From Bacteroidales bacterium (GTDB lineage Bacteria; Bacteroidota; Bacteroidia; Bacteroidales; VadinHA17), in contig WXFD01000058.1 of the NCBI GenBank assembly GCA_009877105.1, forward strand, positions 124,001 to 188,000: a stretch of 64,000 nucleotides of DNA, in the 5' to 3' direction. Of this stretch, positions 54,205-62,736 are shown in pieces (the stretch's first letter is position 1; every line of letters begins with the position of its first letter). Under the pieces are notes generated by a model that saw nothing but the letters and a program-made list of their open reading frames with translations, did no database searches and was not told the origin of the DNA. The position numbers were made by a program, and so were the translations under genes.

Positions 54205-54513
54205 TTTAGTGTTTATTTTAATTGTATAATCAGATTTCCGGAAATTGCCGTATAATGAACCGGAATACGGATCGAAATTACAATCTCCTTTTTTAGCGGT
54301 GTCAATACCTTGGTAGTGATCAGAAAAGACTTTTCAATTTCACTACTTAGGTATTGGACCAATACTTAAGTAGTATAATGCACTAAATACGCCCATTTTA
54401 CAGCATTGCCAGCAATGATACGCCATCTTGCCGGATAGTTCGTTTTTCCCCGGCGAGGCTCTATATCTTGCTTTTTCCGTAATTAATCAATACTCTTTGT
54501 TTATCTTTATCAT
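54205..54513. other. Divergent intergenic region with dyad repeats
   Basis: About 309 bp between the membrane protein and the LuxR-type regulator. It contains three copies of a 16-bp imperfect dyad (54303-54374, listed separately), a palindrome ATTTCCGGAAAT at 54234-54245 and a TATAAT at 54374-54379. No gene. Confidence 0.65.
54303..54374. promoter_or_regulatory. Three-copy dyad motif (putative operator or RNA switch)
   Basis: Copies: CAATACCTTGGTAGTG (54303-54318, minus orientation), CACTACTTAGGTATTG (54341-54356, plus) and CAATACTTAAGTAGT (54360-54374, minus). Each is itself a partial palindrome of form CAnTACnTAnGTAnTG. Copies 2 and 3 together form a 16-bp inverted repeat with a 1-nt centre and one G-T mismatch; copies 1 and 2 could pair instead. 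A DNA operator for the LuxR-type regulator is the simplest reading; an RNA switch is possible. Confidence 0.6.
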
Positions 54514-55446
54514 ATGTTTGAATACCTGGGATATCTTATTTTTATCCTTTCAGTGGCACTTTCGGCAGGAGGGATCATACTTTCCTCCAGGCTGAGGAGC
54601 AGGAACGGTGCCGGGATATATTCCACCCTCCTGTACTATCAGGTTTTCATATATGCCTTTGGATTTTACGGAATATGGGGCCAGGTTGTCGCAAGGATGT
54701 TTCTGTCATCCCTCATCCCTCCCGATATTCTTATCAGGGTAAACAATATAACAACGCTGCTTGGATTACCATTCCTGATATTTGCATGGCTAATGTTGAT
54801 AAGGTTTTCAGGAATTCTGTCAGGAAGGAAAAGCAATAACTGGTTTATTGCCGGCTTTCTTTTGTCCAATTTCATTATACTGGCTGTTCTGGGGTACTTT
54901 TTCATGACAAGGCTGAATTCAAGGAATACTGTGCTAATCATAAGGAATTATTATATTCTTATGAACCTGGTGCATACATTCATTGCGGCATACCTTATTC
55001 ACCTTCCCGTGAAAGGAAAATCACTGATCAAAGAACATGACAGAAAAGTTATTGCCCCGGCTATATTTTTAATAATGATCATTCAATGCATCCCACTGGT
55101 ATTAATCGATTTAAGTCCTTGGGTTGCAATTATTTTCATTTTCACATTCTTCCTCGGAAATATCTTTCTTCCCGTTTATTTCAGTTATCTTATCATTTCT
55201 CCGGTTATTATTGACAGGACGAATAATTTCCTTACCCTTGAGCAGTTCTGCAAGCGGTTTGACATTTCACCAAGGGAGTCGGAAGTGGTGAGAGAGATAT
55301 GCAGCGGACTGAGTAACAGGGAAATCTCCGATAAATTATTCATCAGTCTGCAAACGGTAAAGGATCACACCCACAGGATATATATAAAAACAAATGTGAA
55401 AAGCAGGGTTCAGCTCATCAACCTGGTTAATGACATGGTAAAATGA
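54514..55446 (+). CDS. Membrane-anchored LuxR-type transcriptional regulator
   Basis: A 310-residue protein with an N-terminal membrane domain of seven or eight helices (residues 5-235) and a C-terminal LuxR/GerE helix-turn-helix at about 250-306 (ISPRESEVVREICSGLSNRE, with ISLQTVKDHTHRIY). This layout, a 7TM sensor joined to a LuxR HTH without a kinase, is common in Bacteroidota but poorly characterised. It may sense a membrane or envelope signal and bind DNA directly. It lies divergent from a membrane protein, with a three-copy dyad between them. Confidence 0.85.
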   Translation: MFEYLGYLIFILSVALSAGGIILSSRLRSRNGAGIYSTLLYYQVFIYAFGFYGIWGQVVARMFLSSLIPPDILIRVNNITTLLGLPFLIFAWLMLIRFSGILSGRKSNNWFIAGFLLSNFIILAVLGYFFMTRLNSRNTVLIIRNYYILMNLVHTFIAAYLIHLPVKGKSLIKEHDRKVIAPAIFLIMIIQCIPLVLIDLSPWVAIIFIFTFFLGNIFLPVYFSYLIISPVIIDRTNNFLTLEQFCKRFDISPRESEVVREICSGLSNREISDKLFISLQTVKDHTHRIYIKTNVKSRVQLINLVNDMVK

Positions 55447-55480
55447 TAATTCCGAACATGTTTGTCTTTGATCTATGTCG

Positions 55481-56098
55481 TTATTTCCTGAACTTCTGAA
55501 AAACTATCAGAGGGCCTCCTTCAAATATGAGATCGAAGGTATTTCCTTCTGCTTCATTCAATGTTGCCTGCCACCAGTTGCGCAATTTCATATTTTCAAG
55601 CTTATATTTCAGGCCCACGGAAGTAATTCCGGTCTCCGGATCAACTGAAAAAATTGAGATCTGCTGTCCGCGGAATGATGAGAATCTGCTGCTCGTCAAA
55701 TGCGGTGTTATGATACCGGTATCGGTGATCATCTTTACTGTGGTCTTTTTTACATACTCAGCCAGAAGTGAGATATTGCCGATAGTATGATCTTCACGAT
55801 TTCCGGTAGCTCCCAATATTACAAGATTGTCATAATTCCTGTCAACACACCAGTTGACTGCCTTTGTCAGGTCGTTGGTATCCTGATCGAGATCCTGCAC
55901 AATTATTCCGGCATATTTTCTTTTCAGGGCGGGCGTTACCGAGTCGAGGTCACCGATGATTATCCCCGGCTCCAGCCCGTTGGTCACAAGTTTTTCCACG
56001 GCTCCGTCGCAGCAGACAATCAGGTCGGCTCTTCCCAGGTATCCAAGCGGCACTTCATGCGACGGATAATTGCCGTTTGCAAGGATCACTATGTTCAT
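55481..56098 (-). CDS. thiN: Thiamine pyrophosphokinase
   Basis: Converts thiamine to thiamine pyrophosphate with ATP. The 205 residues include the TPK signatures GDLDSV, DQDTNDLTKAV and GATGNREDHTIGNISLL. It is the last gene of the TPP-riboswitch operon with a TonB receptor and a PnuC-type transporter. In Bacteroidota this set is the thiamine salvage operon (OMthi-PnuT-TPK, from memory). 26 bp after the transporter. Confidence 0.9.
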   Translation of the reverse strand: MNIVILANGNYPSHEVPLGYLGRADLIVCCDGAVEKLVTNGLEPGIIIGDLDSVTPALKRKYAGIIVQDLDQDTNDLTKAVNWCVDRNYDNLVILGATGNREDHTIGNISLLAEYVKKTTVKMITDTGIITPHLTSSRFSSFRGQQISIFSVDPETGITSVGLKYKLENMKLRNWWQATLNEAEGNTFDLIFEGGPLIVFQKFRK

Positions 56099-56124
56099 TT
56101 AAGTACAATTTTTGCCTGAATAAT

Positions 56125-56712
56125 TCAATATTTACTTCCTGCGGTCATTACTCTGCGCCATTCCTTTGCCCCCACTACGGACATTGAGAAATATACAAGG
56201 AAAAGCAGTCCAGTAGGGTACAATTGCGAAGACAGATATACAACCACTGCGATTGCGTTGGCAGCCAGCCAAACAAACCAAAGCTCGAAGTATTTTCTGG
56301 TAAGCATCCAAGTAGCAACAACGGACAGGGAGGCTATGAGTCCGTCCCACAGTGCTACCGGTGAGCCGGTTGCCTTGTCGAGCAGGAACCAAAGCAATAC
56401 CCACAGGGCGACTGCACTCGTCAGGCACCATGCTCCAGTCTTTCTGTCAATCCTTCTGATTTCGGGCACATCCTGCCCAACAGGTCTGTTCCACCTGTAC
56501 CACCCATAAACACTGATTACAAGATAATATCCCTGCAGCCCCATATTGGCATAAAAGCCGTTCCTTGCGAAGATATAGATATATGCAGCTGATGTGATTA
56601 TCCCCAGCGGCCATAAGAATATACTGCGCCTTATTTCGAGGATCACATAGGCAATTCCGCTTGCTACCCCGAAAACCTCAATAATATTATCATTGATCCA
56701 ACTTGTTGTCAT
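56125..56712 (-). CDS. pnuT: PnuC/PnuT-family thiamine transporter
   Basis: A 195-residue inner-membrane protein of the Pnu family, with about seven helices in two triple-helix bundles (IEVFGVASGIAYVILEIRRS, LGIITSAAYIYIFARNGFY, GYYLVISVYGWYRW). The start is the ATG at 56712, which overlaps the receptor stop as ATGA; the longer frame from 56802 lies inside the receptor gene. Family members carry nicotinamide riboside (PnuC), riboflavin (PnuX) or thiamine (PnuT). The TPP riboswitch and neighbouring TPK make thiamine by far the most likely substrate. Confidence 0.88.
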   Translation of the reverse strand: MTTSWINDNIIEVFGVASGIAYVILEIRRSIFLWPLGIITSAAYIYIFARNGFYANMGLQGYYLVISVYGWYRWNRPVGQDVPEIRRIDRKTGAWCLTSAVALWVLLWFLLDKATGSPVALWDGLIASLSVVATWMLTRKYFELWFVWLAANAIAVVVYLSSQLYPTGLLFLVYFSMSVVGAKEWRRVMTAGSKY

Positions 56713-59138
56713 CAGAAAGAGAATGAAATTCCGGCAGTGTAGTTTATTCCTGCCTGCGGGAAGTAATAAGCCCATGTTTTCTCCACCCTGTCTTCTGTCC
56801 ACATACCTCCGTATGCATTGTTTACATACCGGGCATTAAACAGGTTATTAACAAGGAACCGCAGGGTAAGTTCACCTGCCTTCTTCATTTTCAAGTCATA
56901 AACTGCAGCCAGGTTGCCGACAAAGTACTGTCTGATTTGCCGGTCAGTGCTCATCGTGTTGTCAAAGTACTGTTTGCCGACATACTTACCGTTGAGATTC
57001 AGGGAAAAATGCTTAAAAGGGTTCAATTCCATTTCTGCTGATCCGGTGATACGCGGTGAATAGGCAATGTCGACAGTGCCAAGGTCACTGAATAGGTATT
57101 CCTCACTCCAGTCCCCGGTATTGTAGTTGAAGAAGTGGTTGCGGAAATGTCTGATCCGGCTTCTGCTCAGGGTGAGGTTCATTTTCATTTTCACAAAACT
57201 GGAGGGCCTGTAACTTCCTGATAGTTCCACACCTGCCCGGTAGCTCTCCGGAACGTTGGTCATGATTGTGCGGCCTGTGCTGCTGATCCTGCCGGTTGGC
57301 ACGAGCTGATCGTGGTATGTCATGTAGTATAGATTAACGCCGAGAGCGGTCAGTGAGCTGCGTAAAGTGTATCCGCCTTCGAAGTCGATGAGCCGTTCGT
57401 GTCCCGGTGTGGCTGCCGGATCTCCGGCTGCATCCCGATAGTCGGCCCGTGTAGGTTCACGATGTGCAACTGCAACCGAGACAAACGCCTCGCTTCCGCT
57501 GCCGTTGTTCCAGAAAAGTCCTGTTTTGGGATTGAAAAAAAGGAACCGGTGACTGCCTCCAAGATTACTCAGATCATCATCAGGTCCCCGGAACAGATAA
57601 CTGATATACCTGACCTGCAGATCGAGAAAAACGTTGAGGCTTTCTGTGAGACCAGTGTTTATTTTACCGTAAACATTCAGTTCATCTTTCAGGCCGTTAT
57701 TCCTGTACCATTCGTATCCCGGATCCAGGTTCCCGGGATGCTTCAGCCAGAGAATGGTCCCGTAGTGATCGCCGTCATACCTGTTGAGCGCACCGCCTAA
57801 GATCCAGTCAGTACGGCCTCCCTGTTTCAGCACCGACCAGACCGCCCCGTAGAACAGATTGTCGAGCCACTTTCGCTGAACGATATCGGTTGATGTTATG
57901 GCAGGATCATACGGAAGAAAGCTTTCAATGCCGTATTTTGCAGGTCGGATATCGCTTTTCTGCTCTTCATAATATCCCAGTCCGGTTGTCAGATGCAGTC
58001 CGGTATTAAGGCTCACTTTTCTCGGAAACAGGTGAGTATAGAAAAGATGGTAATGGTTTTGCGTGTAAACGTCCGTTTCATCTTCATAATAACGAGTCAC
58101 TCCGTCGGCATCAACATATTCGCCGGCAGGGTTGTATCTCCTGTTCACCGGCAGAATCCCGGCAGGCACGCCCCACCAGCTAATTCCGGTTTTTTCGTGG
58201 CCTGTGATCACATTGAACCTGATCAGGTCGGATGGTGCCGACCATACACCCGACACCATTGCCGAACGAATATCTGCACCGCTGTGTTCAATGTACCCGT
58301 CGCTGCGAATCCCTGATGCCCTCACCATCATATTAAACCGGTCGCCGACCGATCCTGTCCATACCTTTGCCATCACCCGTGAGGTGTTGAATGAGCCGTA
58401 GGAGATATCGGCTGAGGCACCGGCTTCAGAGGGCGGGGTCATGGTGCTTATGTTCACTGATGCGCCAAAGGCACCCGCGCCGTTTGTGGAAGTACCCACA
58501 CCCCGTTGTATTTGTATACTTCCGGCAGATGAGACAAGGTCAGGCAGATCAACCCAGATCACCTGCTGGGATTCAGGGTCGTTGAGAGGAATGCCGTCAA
58601 TGGTTATGTTGATACGGCTGGCGTCAGTTCCCCGTATTCGCAGGGAGGTATAGCCAATACCTGTACCTGCATCAGAGGTCTCAACCACTGAGGGGGTCAG
58701 CGACAGCAGGAAAGGCATATCCTTTGACATGTCTGTCCCTTTCAGATCTACGGGTCTTACAGTGGTGTGAGACATTGGGGTTCGCACCCCCGCACGGCTG
58801 CTCCTTATTATCACCTCTCCAGTCATATGGGGAGCCTCGCTCAAGGCTATGTCAATCACCGCCAGGTCATTGAGCTTCACCAGAGTGTCAACGGGATCAT
58901 AACCGGTGAAGCTTACCCGAAGATTGTAGTATCCGTCCCGAAGGTTGCGGAGAGCGAACCTGCCGTCATTGTCAGCAGCCACACCCGTACCGGTTTCGAC
59001 TATGATCACAGAAGCCCCTGCCAGCGGCATACCTCCGTTACCAGTGATCCGGCCTGTGATCGTACTGGCAGAACGCTGGCCTGATATCATCCCGGCCAGA
59101 GTCAGCAGTGCAAACATTGAAACTAAAATCTTTTTCAT
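56712..59138 (-). CDS. TonB-dependent receptor, probable thiamine uptake
   Basis: Outer-membrane transporter energised by TonB. I use the ATG at 59138 (MKKILVSMFALLTLAGMISG, a signal peptide), 808 residues; a GTG at 59168 would add 10 residues. An N-terminal carboxypeptidase-regulatory-like domain (STITGRITGNGGMPLAGASV) is followed by the plug (SLRIRGTDASRINITIDGIP) and a 22-strand barrel ending FSF. The riboswitch leader and the transporter/kinase partners indicate thiamine as ligand. Confidence 0.9.
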   Translation of the reverse strand: MKKILVSMFALLTLAGMISGQRSASTITGRITGNGGMPLAGASVIIVETGTGVAADNDGRFALRNLRDGYYNLRVSFTGYDPVDTLVKLNDLAVIDIALSEAPHMTGEVIIRSSRAGVRTPMSHTTVRPVDLKGTDMSKDMPFLLSLTPSVVETSDAGTGIGYTSLRIRGTDASRINITIDGIPLNDPESQQVIWVDLPDLVSSAGSIQIQRGVGTSTNGAGAFGASVNISTMTPPSEAGASADISYGSFNTSRVMAKVWTGSVGDRFNMMVRASGIRSDGYIEHSGADIRSAMVSGVWSAPSDLIRFNVITGHEKTGISWWGVPAGILPVNRRYNPAGEYVDADGVTRYYEDETDVYTQNHYHLFYTHLFPRKVSLNTGLHLTTGLGYYEEQKSDIRPAKYGIESFLPYDPAITSTDIVQRKWLDNLFYGAVWSVLKQGGRTDWILGGALNRYDGDHYGTILWLKHPGNLDPGYEWYRNNGLKDELNVYGKINTGLTESLNVFLDLQVRYISYLFRGPDDDLSNLGGSHRFLFFNPKTGLFWNNGSGSEAFVSVAVAHREPTRADYRDAAGDPAATPGHERLIDFEGGYTLRSSLTALGVNLYYMTYHDQLVPTGRISSTGRTIMTNVPESYRAGVELSGSYRPSSFVKMKMNLTLSRSRIRHFRNHFFNYNTGDWSEEYLFSDLGTVDIAYSPRITGSAEMELNPFKHFSLNLNGKYVGKQYFDNTMSTDRQIRQYFVGNLAAVYDLKMKKAGELTLRFLVNNLFNARYVNNAYGGMWTEDRVEKTWAYYFPQAGINYTAGISFSF

Positions 59139-59214
59139 CCTCAGTCCTGATATCCAAAGTTTAAACACAACTGTGTCAGAAGAGAAGATGTCAGAACAAG
59201 CCGGAAATGATTAC

Positions 59215-59300
59215 TCACTTTCCCTACGCCGGTATTACCCGGATCAGGTTTTAAGGGTATGATCTCAGCCCGTAATTTTAAGGCACCCCCTCTTTGGCAA
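59215..59300 (-). promoter_or_regulatory. TPP riboswitch (THI element)
   Basis: On the minus strand the conserved TPP aptamer core is clear: GGGGTGCC (from about 59290), GGCTGAGA, then ACCC and ACCTGATC, with TAATACCGGCGTAGGGAA closing the 3' arm. It lies about 75 nt upstream of the TonB receptor ATG and should shut off the thiamine uptake operon when TPP is plentiful. Confidence 0.93.
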
Positions 59301-59302
59301 TG

Positions 59303-59310
59303 CAAATTTA
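59303..59310 (-). promoter_or_regulatory. Putative -7 element of the thiamine uptake operon
   Basis: TAAATTTG on the minus strand matches TAnnTTTG and would start transcription near 59296, at the 5' edge of the riboswitch. A TTTG lies 24 nt upstream (59335-59338), slightly farther than the usual 19-21. Confidence 0.5.
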
Positions 59311-59395
59311 CAAATTTTATCTGGTATTATTTAACAAAAGCTGTTTTTTACATGTTGCCTTTTTTGTAAATTAGCCTTCTAATCACCTGAATCGT

Positions 59396-59818
59396 ATGAA
59401 AACACTCCTGGATAAGCTAAATTACAGAGGGCAATTGCGTATTGCGATTATCAATCCCGAAAGCAATTTCAAACTGGCACCATCCAGGATCCTTACAAGC
59501 ATACAGATAGATGATGTGATAGACCAGAGGTTTCCTTATGGCTTTATGATGATTTTCGTAAGGGAACCGAAGGATATTGAGAAATATGCTCCACTGGCCC
59601 TGCATAATCTTGCAACTGACGGGCTTTTATGGTTCTGTTATCCCAAAAAAACATCAAATAAATACTGCCCGGGAATAGACAGGAACCACGGATGGAAAGT
59701 TCTCAATGAAATGGATTTTTACGGGACGCGGGTTGTTACCATAGACGACGACTGGGCCGCGTTGAGATTCAGGAACAAGAAGTTCATCAAATCCAGGGCT
59801 GACAAGTCGTCCAAGTAG
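59396..59818 (+). CDS. Conserved hypothetical protein (DUF3052-like)
   Basis: A 140-residue cytoplasmic protein without signal peptide. The features DGLLWFCYPKK and the C-terminal IDDDWAALRFRNKKF resemble DUF3052 proteins, whose function is unknown. It starts a run of plus-strand genes divergent from the thiamine operon. I have no functional call. Confidence 0.65.
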   Translation: MKTLLDKLNYRGQLRIAIINPESNFKLAPSRILTSIQIDDVIDQRFPYGFMMIFVREPKDIEKYAPLALHNLATDGLLWFCYPKKTSNKYCPGIDRNHGWKVLNEMDFYGTRVVTIDDDWAALRFRNKKFIKSRADKSSK

Positions 59819-59911
59819 TAACAACGGGCTCTCACCTGTATTGGAAGCTGAAACGATTAATAATCCTGCTCCCCGGACTTAGCATTTCAGAGCAGGAACA
59901 TTATTCCGGAA

Positions 59912-60442
59912 ATGATCAAAATTGCCACTATAGAAACTCCGATTGGTGAAATGACCGTTGCTGCCATAAAAGAAGGCATATGCATGCTTGAGTTCACGGA
60001 GGCCAGGAAACCCGGAGCAGATTATGCAAAGCTTAGGCAGATCTTCAACATGGATGCAGATTTTGGAACTAACAGGCATACCAGAGCTTTGAAAAAACAG
60101 CTGAAAGAATATTTCAGCGGAAAAAGAAAAGAGTTTTCCGTCCCGCTCTTCTATCATGGTTCTGATTTTCAGAAATCAGTCTGGAGGATATTGGAAAAGA
60201 TCCCATACGGTAAAACCATCTCATATATGCAGCTGGCTGAGATGCTGAACAATCCGAAAGCAATCAGGGCAGCAGCAAACGCAACCGGATCGAATCCCCT
60301 CGCAATAATTATACCATGCCACAGGGTTGTAGGCTCTGACGGAGAGCTTACCGGATACAGGGGTGGTATCGAAAGGAAAAGCTGGCTCATTGATCACGAA
60401 AGAAGATTCTCTGGACAGCCTGTGGATGGCATCCTTTTTTAA
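59912..60442 (+). CDS. ogt: Methylated-DNA-protein cysteine methyltransferase
   Basis: Repairs O6-methylguanine by transferring the methyl group to its own cysteine. The 176 residues end the active-site helix at IPCHRVVG (Cys136), with GTISYMQLAE-like KTISYMQLAEML for DNA binding and a C-terminal TGYRGGIERKSWLIDHE. The N-terminal domain is short, fitting the Ogt type. Confidence 0.94.
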   Translation: MIKIATIETPIGEMTVAAIKEGICMLEFTEARKPGADYAKLRQIFNMDADFGTNRHTRALKKQLKEYFSGKRKEFSVPLFYHGSDFQKSVWRILEKIPYGKTISYMQLAEMLNNPKAIRAAANATGSNPLAIIIPCHRVVGSDGELTGYRGGIERKSWLIDHERRFSGQPVDGILF

Positions 60443-60463
60443 CTATCACGAAAAATTTCAGAA

Positions 60464-60820
60464 ATGAATTCATCATTAAAAAATCATTATTCATTTTTAT
60501 TCCTGTCGCTATTATTATTTATCATACTCGCCGGCTGTGCACGCAGTGAACCTGTAGATCATTGCCTTACAGGGCACACGTACGGGTTCTTCGGAGGTTT
60601 GTGGCACGGGTTCATTGCCCCTTTTGACCTGATTGGCATGCTGTTTAACAAGAAAATCACCATGTACGCCCAAAACAACAATGGCGGATTTTATGCGCTT
60701 GGATTTCTCCTGGGAAGCGGAGGTTGGGGATTTTTTGGCAGCAGGGGATCGCGCCGGATCTATCACCGGAAGATAAGCGTAAAAAGCGACAGATTTGATG
60801 AGGCACAAATAGTAGAATAA
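60464..60820 (+). CDS. Small glycine-rich lipoprotein
   Basis: A 118-residue protein with a signal peptide and lipobox (LAGC, Cys at about residue 25). The body is unusually rich in Gly and aromatic residues (GFFGGLWHGFIAPF, FLLGSGGWGFFGSRGSRR). Phage and environmental genomes carry similar small proteins, but I recognise no named family. It lies 21 bp after ogt. Confidence 0.65.
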   Translation: MNSSLKNHYSFLFLSLLLFIILAGCARSEPVDHCLTGHTYGFFGGLWHGFIAPFDLIGMLFNKKITMYAQNNNGGFYALGFLLGSGGWGFFGSRGSRRIYHRKISVKSDRFDEAQIVE

Positions 60821-60903
60821 ATAAGCAGATCGTCTGACCCTTCTTCCGGAATTAATAACAGGATTTTCATGAAATGTCATGATGAGACACGTCAGTCATA
60901 GGT

Positions 60904-61725
60904 ATGGATAATATTGAGAAAATCATCAATATCAGGAGTGCTTTCAGAAACAGCAATTCGGTATTTCTCCGGTCAATTCCCGGCTTTTTTGTAACAATAC
61001 TTGAAAAGCTCATTTTCCAGCACGAAATGAATGCAACCATTCACAGGAGCCGTGACAAGGAAGGAGTCCCGTTCATAAATGACGTACTGGAAGGATGGAA
61101 CGTAAAGGTTAAAATTATCGGCGGGGAAAATGTTCCTGCTGCCGGCAGGTTCATTTTTGCCGGTAATCATCCTGTGGGAGGCATTGATGCACTGGCTTTC
61201 TATAGTACGATATACAAATTTTTCCCTGATGTCATATCCCCGACAAACGAGCTTCTGAACCAGATACCCAATCTGAGGCCGGTAATGCTGGGCATTAATG
61301 TTTTTGGGAAAAATACCAGGGAAAATGCTGCAAGGATAGATGAACTTTTTGAATCCGATTCACAGATAATGATTTTTCCCTCAGGTGAGGTTTCCCGTAA
61401 AATAAAAGGAGTAATATCCGACCCGGTATGGCAGAAAACATTTGTGACAAAGGCAATCCGGCATAAAAGGGATATAATACCGGTTCATATCAGCGGCAGG
61501 AATTCGGGATTTTTTTATTTTGTTGCCAGCCTGCGAAAATTCCTTGGTGTCAGGATGTATCTGGAAACAATTCTTTTGCCCAGGGAAATGATGAAACAAA
61601 GAAATTCCGAGGTTACAATCACAATTGGAAAACCTGTAAGCCACCTGTCTCTGACAAAAGATAAAACCCATTATGAATGGGCCCAGGAGATCAGAAAAGC
61701 CGTTTACAACCTGAATATAAGTTAA
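60904..61725 (+). CDS. PlsC-family acyltransferase, possibly glycine-lipid (GlsA-like)
   Basis: A 273-residue lysophospholipid-type acyltransferase. Instead of the usual HxxxxD it has AGNHPVGGIDALAF, the HPxGGxD form seen in Bacteroidota and ornithine/glycine-lipid O-acyltransferases, followed by IFPSGEVSR (the acyl-binding block III). In Bacteroides, GlsA of this type makes glycine lipids together with the N-acyltransferase GlsB; no glsB is in the window. A generic phospholipid role is also possible. Confidence 0.78.
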   Translation: MDNIEKIINIRSAFRNSNSVFLRSIPGFFVTILEKLIFQHEMNATIHRSRDKEGVPFINDVLEGWNVKVKIIGGENVPAAGRFIFAGNHPVGGIDALAFYSTIYKFFPDVISPTNELLNQIPNLRPVMLGINVFGKNTRENAARIDELFESDSQIMIFPSGEVSRKIKGVISDPVWQKTFVTKAIRHKRDIIPVHISGRNSGFFYFVASLRKFLGVRMYLETILLPREMMKQRNSEVTITIGKPVSHLSLTKDKTHYEWAQEIRKAVYNLNIS

Positions 61726-61773
61726 ACAATACGGTTGTTTGCCTGTTGTACCTGTAAGGAAAATTACCAGATC

Positions 61774-62655
61774 ATGACGAATATCAGGAATATTGAGGCT
61801 ATAATTCCGCCTCCGCCATACCATATGGTGGGCGATGGATTCAAAGTTCATAATTTCTTCCCATCCAGCCGTATTATCGGGGATACAGGGATGAGTCCAT
61901 TTTTTTTAATGGATTATAATGCGAAGTGGGAAATAACCCCATCCGAAAGACCCAGGGGAGTCGGGGTTCATCCGCACCGCGGAATTGAAACAATAACCAT
62001 TGCATATCACGGCAGGATCGCCCATCACGACAGCGCCGGCAACAGTGGTGTTATCGGTGAGGGAGACGTTCAGTGGATGACAGCTGGAGGAGGGGTGCTT
62101 CACAAGGAATATCATGAAAAGGAGTTCAGCCGGAAAGGAGGTCTTTTCCAGATGGTCCAGCTATGGATAAGTCTTCCGAAAAGATTCAAGATGACCCCGC
62201 CTAAGTACCAGACAATAGAAAGCAAGGATATGACACGTGTGATGCTGAAGGACGGTGTAAGCCATGTGGATCTCATTGCTGGCAGTTACATGGAAAAGAA
62301 GGGGCCGGCATCTACCTTCACTCCTACAAATCTTTTCAACGCCAGTCTGAAAAAGGGTATCAGGGCTGATTTCAGCTTTCCCTTGGAATACAATACCGGC
62401 CTGCTCGTAATCGAGGGTGAGATAAATATCAACGGATCGCGGAATGCCACGGCTGATAACTTTGTGTATTTCAGCCATGACGGAGAAAAATTTACTGTTG
62501 AAGCAGTAACCGACAGTATTGTTCTTTTACTGAGCGGTGAACCGGTCAATGAGGAAATTTATCCCTATGGCCCTTTTGTAATGAATACCAGGGATGAAAT
62601 AAAACAGGCATACGAAGATTTCTATAACGGCAAGTTCGGCCATCTTGAAGACTGA
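61774..62655 (+). CDS. Pirin-family protein
   Basis: A bicupin of 293 residues starting at the ATG at 61774 (MTNIRNIEAIIPPPPYHMVG); the longer frame lacks support. The metal ligands are present: VHPHRGIETITIAYHG (two His) and GGVLHKEYHEKEF (His and Glu). Bacterial pirins include quercetinases and regulators, so the substrate is unknown. A weak terminator follows at 62707. Confidence 0.88.
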   Translation: MTNIRNIEAIIPPPPYHMVGDGFKVHNFFPSSRIIGDTGMSPFFLMDYNAKWEITPSERPRGVGVHPHRGIETITIAYHGRIAHHDSAGNSGVIGEGDVQWMTAGGGVLHKEYHEKEFSRKGGLFQMVQLWISLPKRFKMTPPKYQTIESKDMTRVMLKDGVSHVDLIAGSYMEKKGPASTFTPTNLFNASLKKGIRADFSFPLEYNTGLLVIEGEININGSRNATADNFVYFSHDGEKFTVEAVTDSIVLLLSGEPVNEEIYPYGPFVMNTRDEIKQAYEDFYNGKFGHLED

Positions 62656-62706
62656 TGAAAGATTAATGGCCAACCCCTTTATAATGAATCATTTTTCAGT
62701 AATTCC

Positions 62707-62736
62707 CCTGCTGCTGAAGCAGGTCCTTTTCTTTTC
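62707..62736 (+). terminator. Probable rho-independent terminator after the pirin gene
   Basis: Arms CCTGCT and AGCAGG, 5-nt loop, then CCTTTTCTTTTC. Weak stem, but positioned 50 bp after the pirin stop. Confidence 0.55.
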
